Positions 41,682-50,253 of a stretch of 51,829 nucleotides of DNA are shown here, piece after piece. The DNA lies in NCBI GenBank assembly GCA_946221915.1, contig CAMIKG010000029.1:1-51829 (forward strand), given 5' to 3'. This DNA comes from an uncultured Erwinia sp. (GTDB lineage: Bacteria; Pseudomonadota; Gammaproteobacteria; Enterobacterales; Enterobacteriaceae). Under the pieces are notes generated by a model. That model saw only the letters and a program-made list of their open reading frames with translations. It was not told where the DNA came from and searched no databases. The translations under genes were made by a program, and so were the position numbers. How positions within the stretch are numbered: position 1 is the first letter of the stretch; each line of letters begins with the position of its first letter.

Positions 41682-41842
41682 GCGTAATCGCTCCCTGCAA
41701 TGAAGTTATTGTTAAGCATAGCGGAATTTGGCTGCCACGGTCATTGCCGATAATGCGGCGACGAATGGCATCTGTGGTTATTTTGTTAACCGTCACTTCG
41801 CGCTACACTATTGACCAATTTGGTAAATTATCAGGAAGCGTC

Positions 41843-42292
41843 ATGCATTGCCCATTTTGTTCCGCCGTGGATACCAAAGTGATTGATTCCCGTCTGGTGG
41901 GTGAGGGGACGTCGGTACGTCGCCGCCGCCAGTGTCTGGTTTGTCATGAACGTTTCACCACTTTTGAAGTGGCGGAGCTGGTGATGCCGCGCGTGGTGAA
42001 AAGCAATGATGTTCGTGAACCGTTTAACGAAGATAAACTGATTAGTGGTTTTATGAAGGCGCTGGAGAAGCGTCCGGTCAGTTCCGATGCGGTGGAAAAC
42101 GCCATCAGCCATATTAAAACCCAGCTGCGCGCCACCGGCGAGCGCGAGGTGCCGAGCAAAATGATTGGTAACCTGGTGATGGACGAACTGAAGAAGCTGG
42201 ATAAAGTGGCCTATATTCGTTTTGCCTCAGTCTACCGCAGCTTCGAAGATATTCGCGAATTTGGCGAAGAGATCGCCAAATTACAGGACTAA
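41843..42292 (+). CDS. nrdR: Transcriptional repressor NrdR
   Basis: A 149-residue repressor of ribonucleotide reductase genes. The zinc ribbon uses Cys 3, 6, 31 and 34, and an ATP-cone follows (RVVKSNDVREPFNEDKL). ATP/dATP binding by the cone controls DNA binding. ATG 41843 has AGGAAG at 41833-41838; the longer upstream frame is rejected. It is followed at three bases by ribD. Confidence 0.97.
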   Translation: MHCPFCSAVDTKVIDSRLVGEGTSVRRRRQCLVCHERFTTFEVAELVMPRVVKSNDVREPFNEDKLISGFMKALEKRPVSSDAVENAISHIKTQLRATGEREVPSKMIGNLVMDELKKLDKVAYIRFASVYRSFEDIREFGEEIAKLQD

Positions 42293-42295
42293 ACG

Positions 42296-43399
42296 ATGCG
42301 CGATGAATTGTATATGGCGCGGGCGCTGGAGCTGGCGCGTCGCGGCCGCTTTACCACTACGCCGAACCCCAACGTCGGCTGTGTGATTGTGCGCGATGGC
42401 GTCATTGTGGGCGAAGGCTGGCATCAGCGCGCGGGCGAACCGCATGCGGAAGTGCATGCGCTGCGTATGGCGGGCGAGCAGGCGCGCGGCGCCACGGCGT
42501 ATGTCACGCTGGAGCCGTGCAGCCACTTTGGCCGCACGCCACCGTGTTGTGATGCCCTGATTAACGCTGGCGTGACGCGCGTCGTGGCGGCGATGCAGGA
42601 CCCAAATCCGGAAGTGGCGGGGCGCGGGCTGTACCGTCTGCAACAGGCGGGTGTGGAGGTCAGTCACGGCCTGATGATGAATGAAGCCGAAGCGCTTAAT
42701 CGCGGCTTTCTCAAGCGTATGCGCACCGGTTTCCCGTGGATTCAGCTCAAGCTGGGCGCGTCGCTGGATGGCCGTACCGCGATGGCCAGCGGCGAAAGCC
42801 AGTGGATTACCTCACCGCAGGCGCGGCGCGATGTGCAGCGTCTGCGCGCGCAGAGTTCCGCCATCCTCAGCACCAGCGCAACCGTACTGGCGGATGATCC
42901 TTCGCTGACCGTGCGCTGGGAAGAGCTGGATGACGCTTCACGCGCGGCATATGCACGCGAAGATTTACGCCAGCCGACGAGGGTGATTATCGACAGCCAG
43001 AACCGTGTCACGCCGCAACACCGGCTGATTAACCTGCCAGGTAACACCCTGCTGGCGCGACTGCAGGCCGATCAACAGCCATGGCCTGAGCAGGTCGAAC
43101 AACTGCTGGTTCCCGAATTACGGCAGAAAGTTGATCTGGTCTCACTGCTGATGCTGCTGGGTAAACGCCAGCTGAATACCCTGTGGGTGGAAGCGGGCGC
43201 CAGCCTGGCGGGTGCGTTGTTGACGGCGGGCGTGGTGGATGAAGTGATTGTCTATGTTGCGCCGAAACTGCTGGGCGACAATGCCCGTGGGTTATGCCAG
43301 CTGCCAGGACTCTCACAACTGGCTGATGCACCAACGTTTTCTTTCAGCGATGTGCGCCAGGTCGGCCCCGATTTACGCCTGACCCTGACACCTCGCTAA
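42296..43399 (+). CDS. ribD: Bifunctional riboflavin biosynthesis protein RibD
   Basis: A 367-residue fused enzyme. The N-terminal deaminase domain (to about 145) has the zinc motif HAEVHAL and EPCSHFGRTPPC. The C-terminal reductase domain has KLGASLDGRTAM and ITSPQARRDVQRLRA. It carries out two successive steps on the GTP-derived pyrimidine of the riboflavin pathway. AGGA lies at 42284-42287, inside the end of nrdR, so the two are coupled. Confidence 0.97.
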   Translation: MRDELYMARALELARRGRFTTTPNPNVGCVIVRDGVIVGEGWHQRAGEPHAEVHALRMAGEQARGATAYVTLEPCSHFGRTPPCCDALINAGVTRVVAAMQDPNPEVAGRGLYRLQQAGVEVSHGLMMNEAEALNRGFLKRMRTGFPWIQLKLGASLDGRTAMASGESQWITSPQARRDVQRLRAQSSAILSTSATVLADDPSLTVRWEELDDASRAAYAREDLRQPTRVIIDSQNRVTPQHRLINLPGNTLLARLQADQQPWPEQVEQLLVPELRQKVDLVSLLMLLGKRQLNTLWVEAGASLAGALLTAGVVDEVIVYVAPKLLGDNARGLCQLPGLSQLADAPTFSFSDVRQVGPDLRLTLTPR

Positions 43400-43488
43400 C
43401 GGTTTGCCACAAAGCGGAAGCAGACCGACGAAGAGTATGATAGAATCCGCCCCCCTGCGGGGCCAAACAGAACCCTGAAAGGAAAAGT

Positions 43489-43959
43489 ATGAAGACTATT
43501 GAAGCAGCTGTAGCCACTCCTGACGCACGCGTTGCGATTGTCATTGCGCGTTTTAACCATTTCATCAATAACAGCCTGCTGGAAGGCGCTGTCGATGCGC
43601 TGAAGCGTATCGGTCAGGTTAAAGATGATAACATCACCGTGGTCTGGGTTCCGGGTGCTTATGAGCTGCCAATTACGGCGCGTGCGCTGGCGAAATCTGG
43701 CAAACACGATGCCGTTATCGCGCTGGGTACCGTGATTCGTGGCGGCACTGCACACTTCGAATATGTTGCGGGTGAAGCAAGCTCTGGTCTGGGAAATGTT
43801 GCGCTGGACACCGATATTCCGGTGGCGTTCGGCGTTCTGACGACCGAAAGCATCGAGCAGGCTATTGAGCGTGCGGGCACCAAAGCGGGTAACAAAGGCG
43901 CGGAAGCTGCGCTGACTGCACTCGAAATGATTAATGTATTGAAAGCCATCAAGGCCTGA
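43489..43959 (+). CDS. ribH: 6,7-dimethyl-8-ribityllumazine synthase
   Basis: A 156-residue enzyme forming icosahedral 60-mers that joins the RibD-pathway product with a four-carbon phosphate to make lumazine. Substrate-site blocks are ARFNHFINNSLLEGA, WVPGAYELP, GTVIRGGTAHFEYV (with catalytic His) and PVAFGVLTTE. AAGGAAA precedes the ATG. It is named ribE in E. coli. It follows ribD. Confidence 0.97.
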   Translation: MKTIEAAVATPDARVAIVIARFNHFINNSLLEGAVDALKRIGQVKDDNITVVWVPGAYELPITARALAKSGKHDAVIALGTVIRGGTAHFEYVAGEASSGLGNVALDTDIPVAFGVLTTESIEQAIERAGTKAGNKGAEAALTALEMINVLKAIKA

Positions 43960-43978
43960 TTTTTGTAAGGGGAATTTT

Positions 43979-44398
43979 GTGAAACCTGCTGCACGTCGCC
44001 GCGCCCGTGAGTGCGCTGTCCAGGCGCTTTACTCCTGGCAGCTGTCTAATAACGACATCGCTGATGTTGAATACCAGTTTCTGGCGGAGCAAGACGTCAA
44101 AGACGTTGATATCAGCTACTTCCGTGAGTTGCTGGGCGGTGTTGCGACCAACAGCGCATACCTCGATGGTCTGATGAAACCTTACCTGTCCCGTCAGCTG
44201 GAAGAGCTGGGCCAGGTTGAGAAAGCCATCCTGCGTATTTCGCTGTTCGAGTTAAGCAAGCGCTCTGATGTGCCTTATAAAGTCGCGATTAACGAAGGTA
44301 TCGAACTGGCGAAAGTGTTTGGCGCAGAAGACAGCCACAAATTCGTCAATGGCGTACTGGATAAAGCTGCTCCACAGATTCGCCCCAACAAAAAGTAA
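43979..44398 (+). CDS. nusB: Transcription antitermination protein NusB
   Basis: A 139-residue helical RNA-binding protein that, with NusE, binds boxA and supports rRNA antitermination. It begins KPAARRRARECAVQALYSWQLS, nearly as in E. coli. The start is GTG 43979, with AAGGGGAA upstream. It is 19 bases after ribH and on the same transcript. Confidence 0.97.
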   Translation: MKPAARRRARECAVQALYSWQLSNNDIADVEYQFLAEQDVKDVDISYFRELLGGVATNSAYLDGLMKPYLSRQLEELGQVEKAILRISLFELSKRSDVPYKVAINEGIELAKVFGAEDSHKFVNGVLDKAAPQIRPNKK

Positions 44399-44406
44399 TC
44401 ATCCTC

Positions 44407-44426
44407 CAGGCCGGTTCTCCGGCCTG
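44407..44426 (+). terminator. Hairpin between nusB and thiL
   Basis: CAGGCCGG (44407-44414) and CCGGCCTG (44419-44426) form a perfect stem over TTCT. The following T-run is weak, so partial attenuation is more likely than full termination. Confidence 0.4.
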
Positions 44427-44451
44427 TTCTACGTCTTAGCGGAAAGCATTT

Positions 44452-45429
44452 ATGGCATGTGGCGAATTCGAACTTATCGCGCGTTACTTTAACCGTGTGA
44501 CAAGCTCTCGTCGCGATGTGGAAAAAGGCATTGGCGACGACTGCGCACTACTGAATGTGCCGGAAAAAAAGACTCTGGCAATCAGCACCGACACTCTGGT
44601 TGAAGGCATTCACTTCTTACGCGATATTCATCCTGCCGATCTGGGCTATAAAGCCCTGGCGGTGAATCTCAGCGATCTGGCGGCGATGGGCGCCGATCCG
44701 GCCTGGCTGACACTGGCGCTGACGCTGCCGGAGGTCGATGAAGCCTGGCTGAAGGCGTTCAGCGACAGCCTGTTTGAACTGCTGGATTACTACGATATGC
44801 AGCTGGTGGGCGGCGATACCACCCGTGGTCCGCGCAGCCTGACGCTGGGGATTCATGGCCTTGTGCCGACCGGCCGGGCACTGAAACGCTCTGGCGCGAA
44901 ACCTGGCGACTGGATCTTTGTCACCGGCACGCTGGGCGACAGCGCGGCGGGTCTGGCGTTGCTGCAGCATCATATCCGCCTGGCCGATCCGGCGGCGCAT
45001 GAGGTGTTAATTAAACGCCATTTACGACCGATGCCGCGTATTCTGCAGGGGCAGGCGCTGCGCGATCTCGCCAGTTCAGCCATTGATATCTCTGACGGCC
45101 TGATCGCCGATCTCGGCCATGTGCTGAAAGCCAGCGACTGTGGCGCGCGCATTAATCTGGATGCGTTACCCCTCTCCGTCACACTGCAGGAGCATATCGA
45201 TCGGCCACAGGCGCTGCGCTGGGCGTTAAGCGGCGGTGAAGATTACGAACTCTGCTTTACCGTGCCGGAAATCAACCGCGGCGCGCTGGATGTGGCGCTG
45301 GGACATCTGGGTGTGCCTTATACCTGCATTGGGCAGATTGCGCCCGCGGCGGACGGCCTTACGCTGCTCGATAAAGGCAACCCGGTGGAGTTCAACCTGA
45401 AAGGATTTGACCATTTTGTCACGCGCTAA
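44452..45429 (+). CDS. thiL: Thiamine-monophosphate kinase
   Basis: A 325-residue kinase of the PurM/HypE fold that makes thiamine diphosphate from the monophosphate. The N-terminal IGDDCALL, AVNLSDLAAMGADP, VGGDTTRGP, ITGTLGD-like VTGTLGDSAAGL and the late GGEDYELCF are typical. The length equals E. coli ThiL. Its end overlaps pgpA. Confidence 0.97.
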   Translation: MACGEFELIARYFNRVTSSRRDVEKGIGDDCALLNVPEKKTLAISTDTLVEGIHFLRDIHPADLGYKALAVNLSDLAAMGADPAWLTLALTLPEVDEAWLKAFSDSLFELLDYYDMQLVGGDTTRGPRSLTLGIHGLVPTGRALKRSGAKPGDWIFVTGTLGDSAAGLALLQHHIRLADPAAHEVLIKRHLRPMPRILQGQALRDLASSAIDISDGLIADLGHVLKASDCGARINLDALPLSVTLQEHIDRPQALRWALSGGEDYELCFTVPEINRGALDVALGHLGVPYTCIGQIAPAADGLTLLDKGNPVEFNLKGFDHFVTR

Positions 45430-45913
45430 AGATGTCGCGAAAAGCCGTCTGAAACTGAGTAACCCGTGGCATCTGCTGGCGACCGGATTTGGCAGTGGCT
45501 TAAGCCCGTGGATGCCGGGTACAGTGGGATCGCTGGCCGCGATTCCGTTCTGGTGGCTGATGACTTTTCTGCCATTGCAGATCTACTCGCTGCTGGTGCT
45601 GATTGGTATTTCACTCGGCGTCTATCTGTGCCACCGCACCGCTAAAGATATGGGCGTACATGACCACGGCAGTATCGTCTGGGATGAGTTTATCGGCATG
45701 TGGATCACCCTGATGGCGCTGCCGGTCAATGAGTGGCCGTGGGTCGCCGCCGGGTTTGTTATTTTCCGCGTGCTCGATATCTGGAAACCCTGGCCGATCC
45801 GCTGGTTTGACCGTAATGTTCATGGCGGCATGGGGATTATGGTGGACGATATTATCGCCGGGGTTATCGCTGCTGGTGTGCTGTGGTCGCTAGGCCACTA
45901 CTGGCCGCTGTAA
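45407..45913 (+). CDS. pgpA: Phosphatidylglycerophosphatase A
   Basis: A 168-residue inner-membrane enzyme that dephosphorylates phosphatidylglycerophosphate to phosphatidylglycerol. Family motifs are GFGSGLSPWMPGTVGSL, CHRTAKDMGVHDHGSIVWDEFIGMW and NVHGGMGIMVDD with acidic catalytic residues. Several hydrophobic segments are present. The start is non-ATG: TTG 45407 gives the E. coli-like MTILSR, but the AGGA is one base away; TTG 45416 has better spacing. It overlaps thiL by 14-23 bases, so it is translationally coupled. Confidence 0.93.
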   Translation: MTILSRAKDVAKSRLKLSNPWHLLATGFGSGLSPWMPGTVGSLAAIPFWWLMTFLPLQIYSLLVLIGISLGVYLCHRTAKDMGVHDHGSIVWDEFIGMWITLMALPVNEWPWVAAGFVIFRVLDIWKPWPIRWFDRNVHGGMGIMVDDIIAGVIAAGVLWSLGHYWPL

Positions 45914-45917
45914 CGAT

Positions 45918-45949
45918 GTTTCCCCCGTCACTGGGGGGAAACGTTTTCT
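45918..45949 (+). terminator. pgpA terminator
   Basis: GTTTCCCCC (45918-45926) pairs with GGGGGAAAC (45934-45942), followed by GTTTTCT. Confidence 0.75.
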
Positions 45950-45953
45950 GCTG

Positions 45954-46928
45954 TTACTCAAATCCCACGACTGGATGCGGTTTATACGCCGTCTCCAGTT
46001 CGGCGATCTCTTCGCTGCTCAGTTCCACGTCCAGTGCCTGAATCAAATCATCCAGCTGTTCACTGCGCGACGCACCGATAATCGGCGCGGTGACCGCGGG
46101 TTTGCTCAGCAGCCATGCCAGCGCGATTTGCGCCCGGCTGACGCCTTTATCGGCGGCAATGGTTTCCACCCGCTTCGCAATGGCGGCATCATTCTCTTCT
46201 GTCTGGCTGTAGAGGTTTTTCGTGACCTGATCGGACACCGAACGCGCCGTGGTTTCGCCCCACGGGCGGGTAAGCTTGCCGCGCGCCAGCGGGCTCCACG
46301 GCAGCACGGCGATATTATTCGCCAGACACAGCGGATGCATTTCGTTTTCCTCTTCACGCTGGATCAGATTGTATTGATCCTGCATGCTGACAAAACGCGT
46401 CCAGCCATGCTGGATGGCGGTATTCAGTGCGTTGGCGAACTGTGCGGCGTGCATCGATGATGCACCGATATAGCGCGCTTTCCCCGCCTGCACCACATCA
46501 TGCAGCGCTTCCAGCGTCTCCTCGATCGGCGTGTCGTAATCCCAGCGGTGGATTTGCAGCAGGTCAACATACTCCATGCCCAGCCGCGTCAGACTGTCAT
46601 CAATCGACTGCAGAATATTTTTGCGTGACAGGCCACCGGATAAGTTGCTCATCGGGAAGTAGACTTTGGTGGCGACGACGATTTCATCCCGGTGGGCAAA
46701 GTCGCGCAGCGCGCGGCCAACAATCTCTTCACTGCTGCCATCGGAGTAGCTGTTGGCGGTATCGAAGAAATTGATGCCGGCTTCCAGCGCCTGCTTAATG
46801 AGCGGCCGGCTGCTCTCTTCCGGAAGGGTCCAGGCATGCGTGCCGCGATCGGGTTCGCCATAGGTCATACATCCCAGACACAGGCGTGAAACCTGCAGCG
46901 CGGTGCTGCCGAATTGAATTTTTTTCAT
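45954..46928 (-). CDS. yajO: Aldo-keto reductase YajO
   Basis: A 324-residue NADPH-dependent oxidoreductase, the length of E. coli YajO. The AKR tetrad is visible as Asp and Tyr in FFDTANSYSDG, Lys in VATKVYFP and His in LLQIHRWD. YajO has been linked in E. coli to feeding 1-deoxy-xylulose-5-phosphate supply, which suits its place after dxs. ATG 46928 with GGGAG upstream is preferred over the codon at 46943. A GC-rich hairpin separates it from dxs. Confidence 0.94.
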   Translation of the reverse strand: MKKIQFGSTALQVSRLCLGCMTYGEPDRGTHAWTLPEESSRPLIKQALEAGINFFDTANSYSDGSSEEIVGRALRDFAHRDEIVVATKVYFPMSNLSGGLSRKNILQSIDDSLTRLGMEYVDLLQIHRWDYDTPIEETLEALHDVVQAGKARYIGASSMHAAQFANALNTAIQHGWTRFVSMQDQYNLIQREEENEMHPLCLANNIAVLPWSPLARGKLTRPWGETTARSVSDQVTKNLYSQTEENDAAIAKRVETIAADKGVSRAQIALAWLLSKPAVTAPIIGASRSEQLDDLIQALDVELSSEEIAELETAYKPHPVVGFE

Positions 46929-46973
46929 TATGACTCCCTGCAATTTAGCTCAATGTAAGCATAGCAGGTAACA

Positions 46974-46993
46974 CGCTCCCCGAGCGGGGAGCG
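46974..46993 (-). terminator. GC-rich hairpin between dxs and yajO
   Basis: CGCTCCCC (46974-46981) pairs with GGGGAGCG (46986-46993) over four bases. No T-run follows on the minus strand, so it may only attenuate or protect the dxs message. Confidence 0.4.
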
Positions 46994-47003
46994 AGCGGGG
47001 AGG

Positions 47004-48869
47004 TTACTGCGCCAGCCAGCGGGCGATTTGTGCCTGAATCCCTGCGGCATCAAGCTGCAAATCGTGGCGGATCTCATCCTGAGTGCCCTGCGGAATAAAG
47101 ATATCCGGCAGACCGAGATTGAGTACCGGCAGCGGGCGGCGTTTTGCCATCAGCAGTTCATTAACGCCACTGCCCGCACCACCTTTGATGCAACCCTCTT
47201 CCAGCGTCACCAGCGCCTCGTGACTGGCGGCCAGTTCCAGCACCAGCGATTCGTCGAGCGGTTTGACAAAGCGCATATCCACCAGCGTGGCGTTCAGCGC
47301 GTCGGCCGCCGCCTGCGCTTCCGGCAGCAGGGTACCGAAGTTCAGGATTGCCAGTTTCTCACCGCTGCGTTTTTTCACGCCTTTACCAAGCGGCAGCATG
47401 GCCAGCGGTTCCAGCGTGGCGCCTGTACCGGTGCCGCGTGGATAGCGCACCGCGCTTGGGCCAGCCTCATAGTGATAACCGGTATACAGCATCTGGCGAC
47501 ATTCGTTTTCATCGCTTGGCGTCATGATCACCATTTCCGGGATACAACGCAGATAAGCGAGATCAAATGCGCCCTGATGGGTCTGGCCGTCTGCGCCAAC
47601 AATGCCGCCGCGATCAATGGCGAACAGCACCGGCAGTTTCTGGATCGCCACATCATGGATCAGCTGATCGTAGGCACGCTGCAGGAACGTGGAGTAGATC
47701 GCCACCACCGGCTTATAGCCGCCAATCGCCAGCCCGGCGGCAAAGGTGACGGCATGCTGCTCTGCAATCGCCACATCAAAATATTGCCCCGGATAGTCGC
47801 GGGAGAAGGTCACCATGCCGGAACCTTCACGCATCGCCGGCGTGACTGCCATCAGCTTGTTATCATTAGCTGCGATGTCGCATAACCAGTTACCGAAAAT
47901 CTTCGAATAACTCGGCAGCGCTTCGGCGCTTTTCGGCAACAGACCGCTGGCAGGATCGAATTTCGGCACCGCGTGCCAGGTGATCGGGTCTTTCTCAGCA
48001 GGGGCGTAGCCTTTGCCTTTTTTGGTCATGATATGCAGGAACTGTGGCCCTTTCAGGCTGCGCATATTTTTCAGCGTCTGCACCAGCGCCAGCACATCGT
48101 GGCCATCCACCGGGCCGATATAGTTAAAGCCCAGCTCTTCAAACAGCGTGCCCGGCACCACCATGCCTTTCAGGTGCTCTTCGGTGCGTTTTACCAGCTC
48201 TTTAATCGGCGGCAGGCCAGTCAGGACTTTCTTGCCGCCTTCACGCAGGCGGGAATAGGTCTTACCGGAGAGAATTTGCGCCAGGCGATTATTCAGTGCG
48301 CCGACGTTTTCTGAAATCGACATTTCGTTGTCGTTCAGCACCACCAGCATATCGGCTTTGACATCACCGGCGTGGTTCATCGCTTCAAATGCCATCCCGG
48401 CGGTGATCGCGCCGTCACCAATCACACTGACAGTACGACGGCCTTTGCCCTCTTTTCCCGCCGCCACGGCCATGCCCAGCGCGGCGCTGATCGAAGTAGA
48501 GGAGTGACCGACGCTCAGCACGTCAAATTCACTCTCTTCGCGCCACGGGAACGGGTGCAAACCGTTTTTCTGGCGAATCGTGCCAATACGGTCACGACGG
48601 CCGGTCAGAATTTTATGCGGATAAGCCTGGTGGCCGACGTCCCACACCAGATGGTCGAACGGCGTGTTATAGACGTAGTGCAACGCGACGGTCAGCTCAA
48701 CGACGCCAAGTCCGGAGGCGAAATGGCCGCTGGAGCGGCTGACACTGTCGAGCAGGTACTGTCTCAGCTCATCACACAGCTTCGGCAGGCTTTCGCGCGG
48801 CAGTAAACGTAATTCCTGTACCGAACTCGCCAGCGCCAGTGTCGGGTATTTTGCAATATCAAAACTCAT
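47004..48869 (-). CDS. dxs: 1-deoxy-D-xylulose-5-phosphate synthase
   Basis: A 621-residue thiamine diphosphate enzyme (E. coli 620) joining pyruvate and glyceraldehyde-3-phosphate in the first step of the MEP isoprenoid pathway. Cofactor motif GDGAITAGMAFEAMNHAG with NDNEMSISENVG, and the transketolase-type IAEQHAVTFAAGLA, are all present. It lies 8 bases after ispA in the xseB-ispA-dxs(-yajO) operon. Confidence 0.98.
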   Translation of the reverse strand: MSFDIAKYPTLALASSVQELRLLPRESLPKLCDELRQYLLDSVSRSSGHFASGLGVVELTVALHYVYNTPFDHLVWDVGHQAYPHKILTGRRDRIGTIRQKNGLHPFPWREESEFDVLSVGHSSTSISAALGMAVAAGKEGKGRRTVSVIGDGAITAGMAFEAMNHAGDVKADMLVVLNDNEMSISENVGALNNRLAQILSGKTYSRLREGGKKVLTGLPPIKELVKRTEEHLKGMVVPGTLFEELGFNYIGPVDGHDVLALVQTLKNMRSLKGPQFLHIMTKKGKGYAPAEKDPITWHAVPKFDPASGLLPKSAEALPSYSKIFGNWLCDIAANDNKLMAVTPAMREGSGMVTFSRDYPGQYFDVAIAEQHAVTFAAGLAIGGYKPVVAIYSTFLQRAYDQLIHDVAIQKLPVLFAIDRGGIVGADGQTHQGAFDLAYLRCIPEMVIMTPSDENECRQMLYTGYHYEAGPSAVRYPRGTGTGATLEPLAMLPLGKGVKKRSGEKLAILNFGTLLPEAQAAADALNATLVDMRFVKPLDESLVLELAASHEALVTLEEGCIKGGAGSGVNELLMAKRRPLPVLNLGLPDIFIPQGTQDEIRHDLQLDAAGIQAQIARWLAQ

Positions 48870-48877
48870 CAGAGACT

Positions 48878-49777
48878 CTATTTGTCGCGTTCAATTATGA
48901 AGCTTGCCAGCGCTTGTAATGTCGTAGTATTGAAAGATTGCGCAGCAAGCGTGTCTAAAGCACTGAGGGATTCCTGATACAGATCCCAGGCTTTTGCACG
49001 GGCATTTTCCAGCCCCATTAACGCCGGGTAGGTGCTCTTACCCAAATCCTGGTCGGCGCCCTGGCGTTTGCCAAGGATTGCTGTATCACCGACCACATCC
49101 AGAATGTCGTCCTGCACCTGGAACGCCAGGCCGATTGCTTCAGCATAGCGGTCAAGTGCTGGTAATGCCTGGCGGCCAGCTTCTCCGGCTGCCAGCGCCC
49201 CGAGGCGTACCGCCGCGCGGATCAGCGCACCGGTTTTATGGCGATGGATCTGCTCCAGCGCGCTTAAATCGATTTGTTTACCTTCCGCCGCCAGGTCCAG
49301 CGCCTGACCGCCACACATGCCCGCCACGCCGCTGGCGCGCGCCAGTTCTGAAAGCATCGCAATACGCTCCTGCGGCGCCACGCCAGGCATAGGTTCATCG
49401 GCAAGAATTGAGAATGCCAGCGTCTGCAGGGCATCGCCCGCCAGAATGGCAGTATCTTCACCAAATTTAATATGACAGGTTGGCTGACCGCGGCGCAGGT
49501 TATCGTCATCCATGGCTGGCAGATCATCGTGAATCAGCGAGTAGGCGTGGATACACTCTACCGCAGCGGCCGGTGCATCCAGGCTGGCCGGATCGGCTTT
49601 TAGCATTTCGCCCGTGGCGTAAACCAGAAACGGACGTAATCTTTTGCCACCTAATAATGCGCCATATTCCATGGCGTTCACCAGAGGAGAACTCTGAAAA
49701 GGCAGTGGGGCTAAGAAACGGCTCAGTGCAGCATTAACGCGGTCATGGTACGCGTTAAGTAAGCGGGTAAAATCCAT
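48878..49777 (-). CDS. ispA: Farnesyl diphosphate synthase IspA
   Basis: A 299-residue prenyltransferase that condenses isopentenyl and dimethylallyl/geranyl diphosphates. The first Asp-rich motif is in YSLIHDDLPAMDDDNLRRG and the second in FQVQDDILDVVGD. Start ATG 49777 overlaps the xseB stop by one base, indicating coupling. Confidence 0.97.
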   Translation of the reverse strand: MDFTRLLNAYHDRVNAALSRFLAPLPFQSSPLVNAMEYGALLGGKRLRPFLVYATGEMLKADPASLDAPAAAVECIHAYSLIHDDLPAMDDDNLRRGQPTCHIKFGEDTAILAGDALQTLAFSILADEPMPGVAPQERIAMLSELARASGVAGMCGGQALDLAAEGKQIDLSALEQIHRHKTGALIRAAVRLGALAAGEAGRQALPALDRYAEAIGLAFQVQDDILDVVGDTAILGKRQGADQDLGKSTYPALMGLENARAKAWDLYQESLSALDTLAAQSFNTTTLQALASFIIERDK

Positions 49778-50019
49778 TATTCACCGTCCGGGGTGAAAGG
49801 GGTCAACTCAGCATCTTTGTCATCGCTCAGCAGGATTTGCACGCGTTGTTCCGCCTGCTGCAATTTCTGCTGGCCAGCACGCGCCAGCTGCACGCCACGC
49901 TCGAATTCAGTCAGCGCTTCTTCCAGCGGCAAATCGCCGCTTTCCAGACGGGTGACAATCTGTTCCAGCTGCTGAAGCGAGCTTTCAAAGCTGGCGGGCT
50001 GTTCGGCTTTTTTCGGCAT
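49777..50019 (-). CDS. xseB: Exonuclease VII small subunit
   Basis: An 80-residue helical protein, as in E. coli, forming exonuclease VII with XseA (not in the window). The block FESSLQQLEQIVTRLESGDLPLEEAL and the heptad-like FERGVQLARAGQQKLQQAEQRV are typical. It is the first gene of the xseB-ispA-dxs operon, divergent from thiI. Confidence 0.96.
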   Translation of the reverse strand: MPKKAEQPASFESSLQQLEQIVTRLESGDLPLEEALTEFERGVQLARAGQQKLQQAEQRVQILLSDDKDAELTPFTPDGE

Positions 50020-50138
50020 AATCGGTTTCGGCTCCGTGGTGACCTGGTAACGCGCAAGTCGGCTATGGTAGCTGACTCGAAATAATTAGCAAAATAATGA
50101 TATCAACGGCGGTTGCAGCAGCAGTCGTCAGGCAAAGG

Positions 50139-50147
50139 TGATATACT
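50139..50147 (+). promoter_or_regulatory. Extended -10 promoter upstream of thiI
   Basis: TGATATACT carries the extended -10 TG motif and a TATACT hexamer, 107 bases before the thiI start. No good -35 is seen at 16-18 bases, which is tolerated with an extended -10. Confidence 0.5.
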
Positions 50148-50253
50148 TGCGCGCCTCGGATGCAAAGGGCTCAGGCTGCTTTGCAATACTTTGATTTTAA
50201 CAGTTAAGCGCGACAATTTTTAGCGCTTAATTGCCCAACGAACCTTTGCCGCC

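Noticed and set aside
47028..47885. 285-codon plus-strand open frame inside dxs
   Set aside because: Antisense shadow of a highly conserved gene; no ribosome site and no domain recognised.
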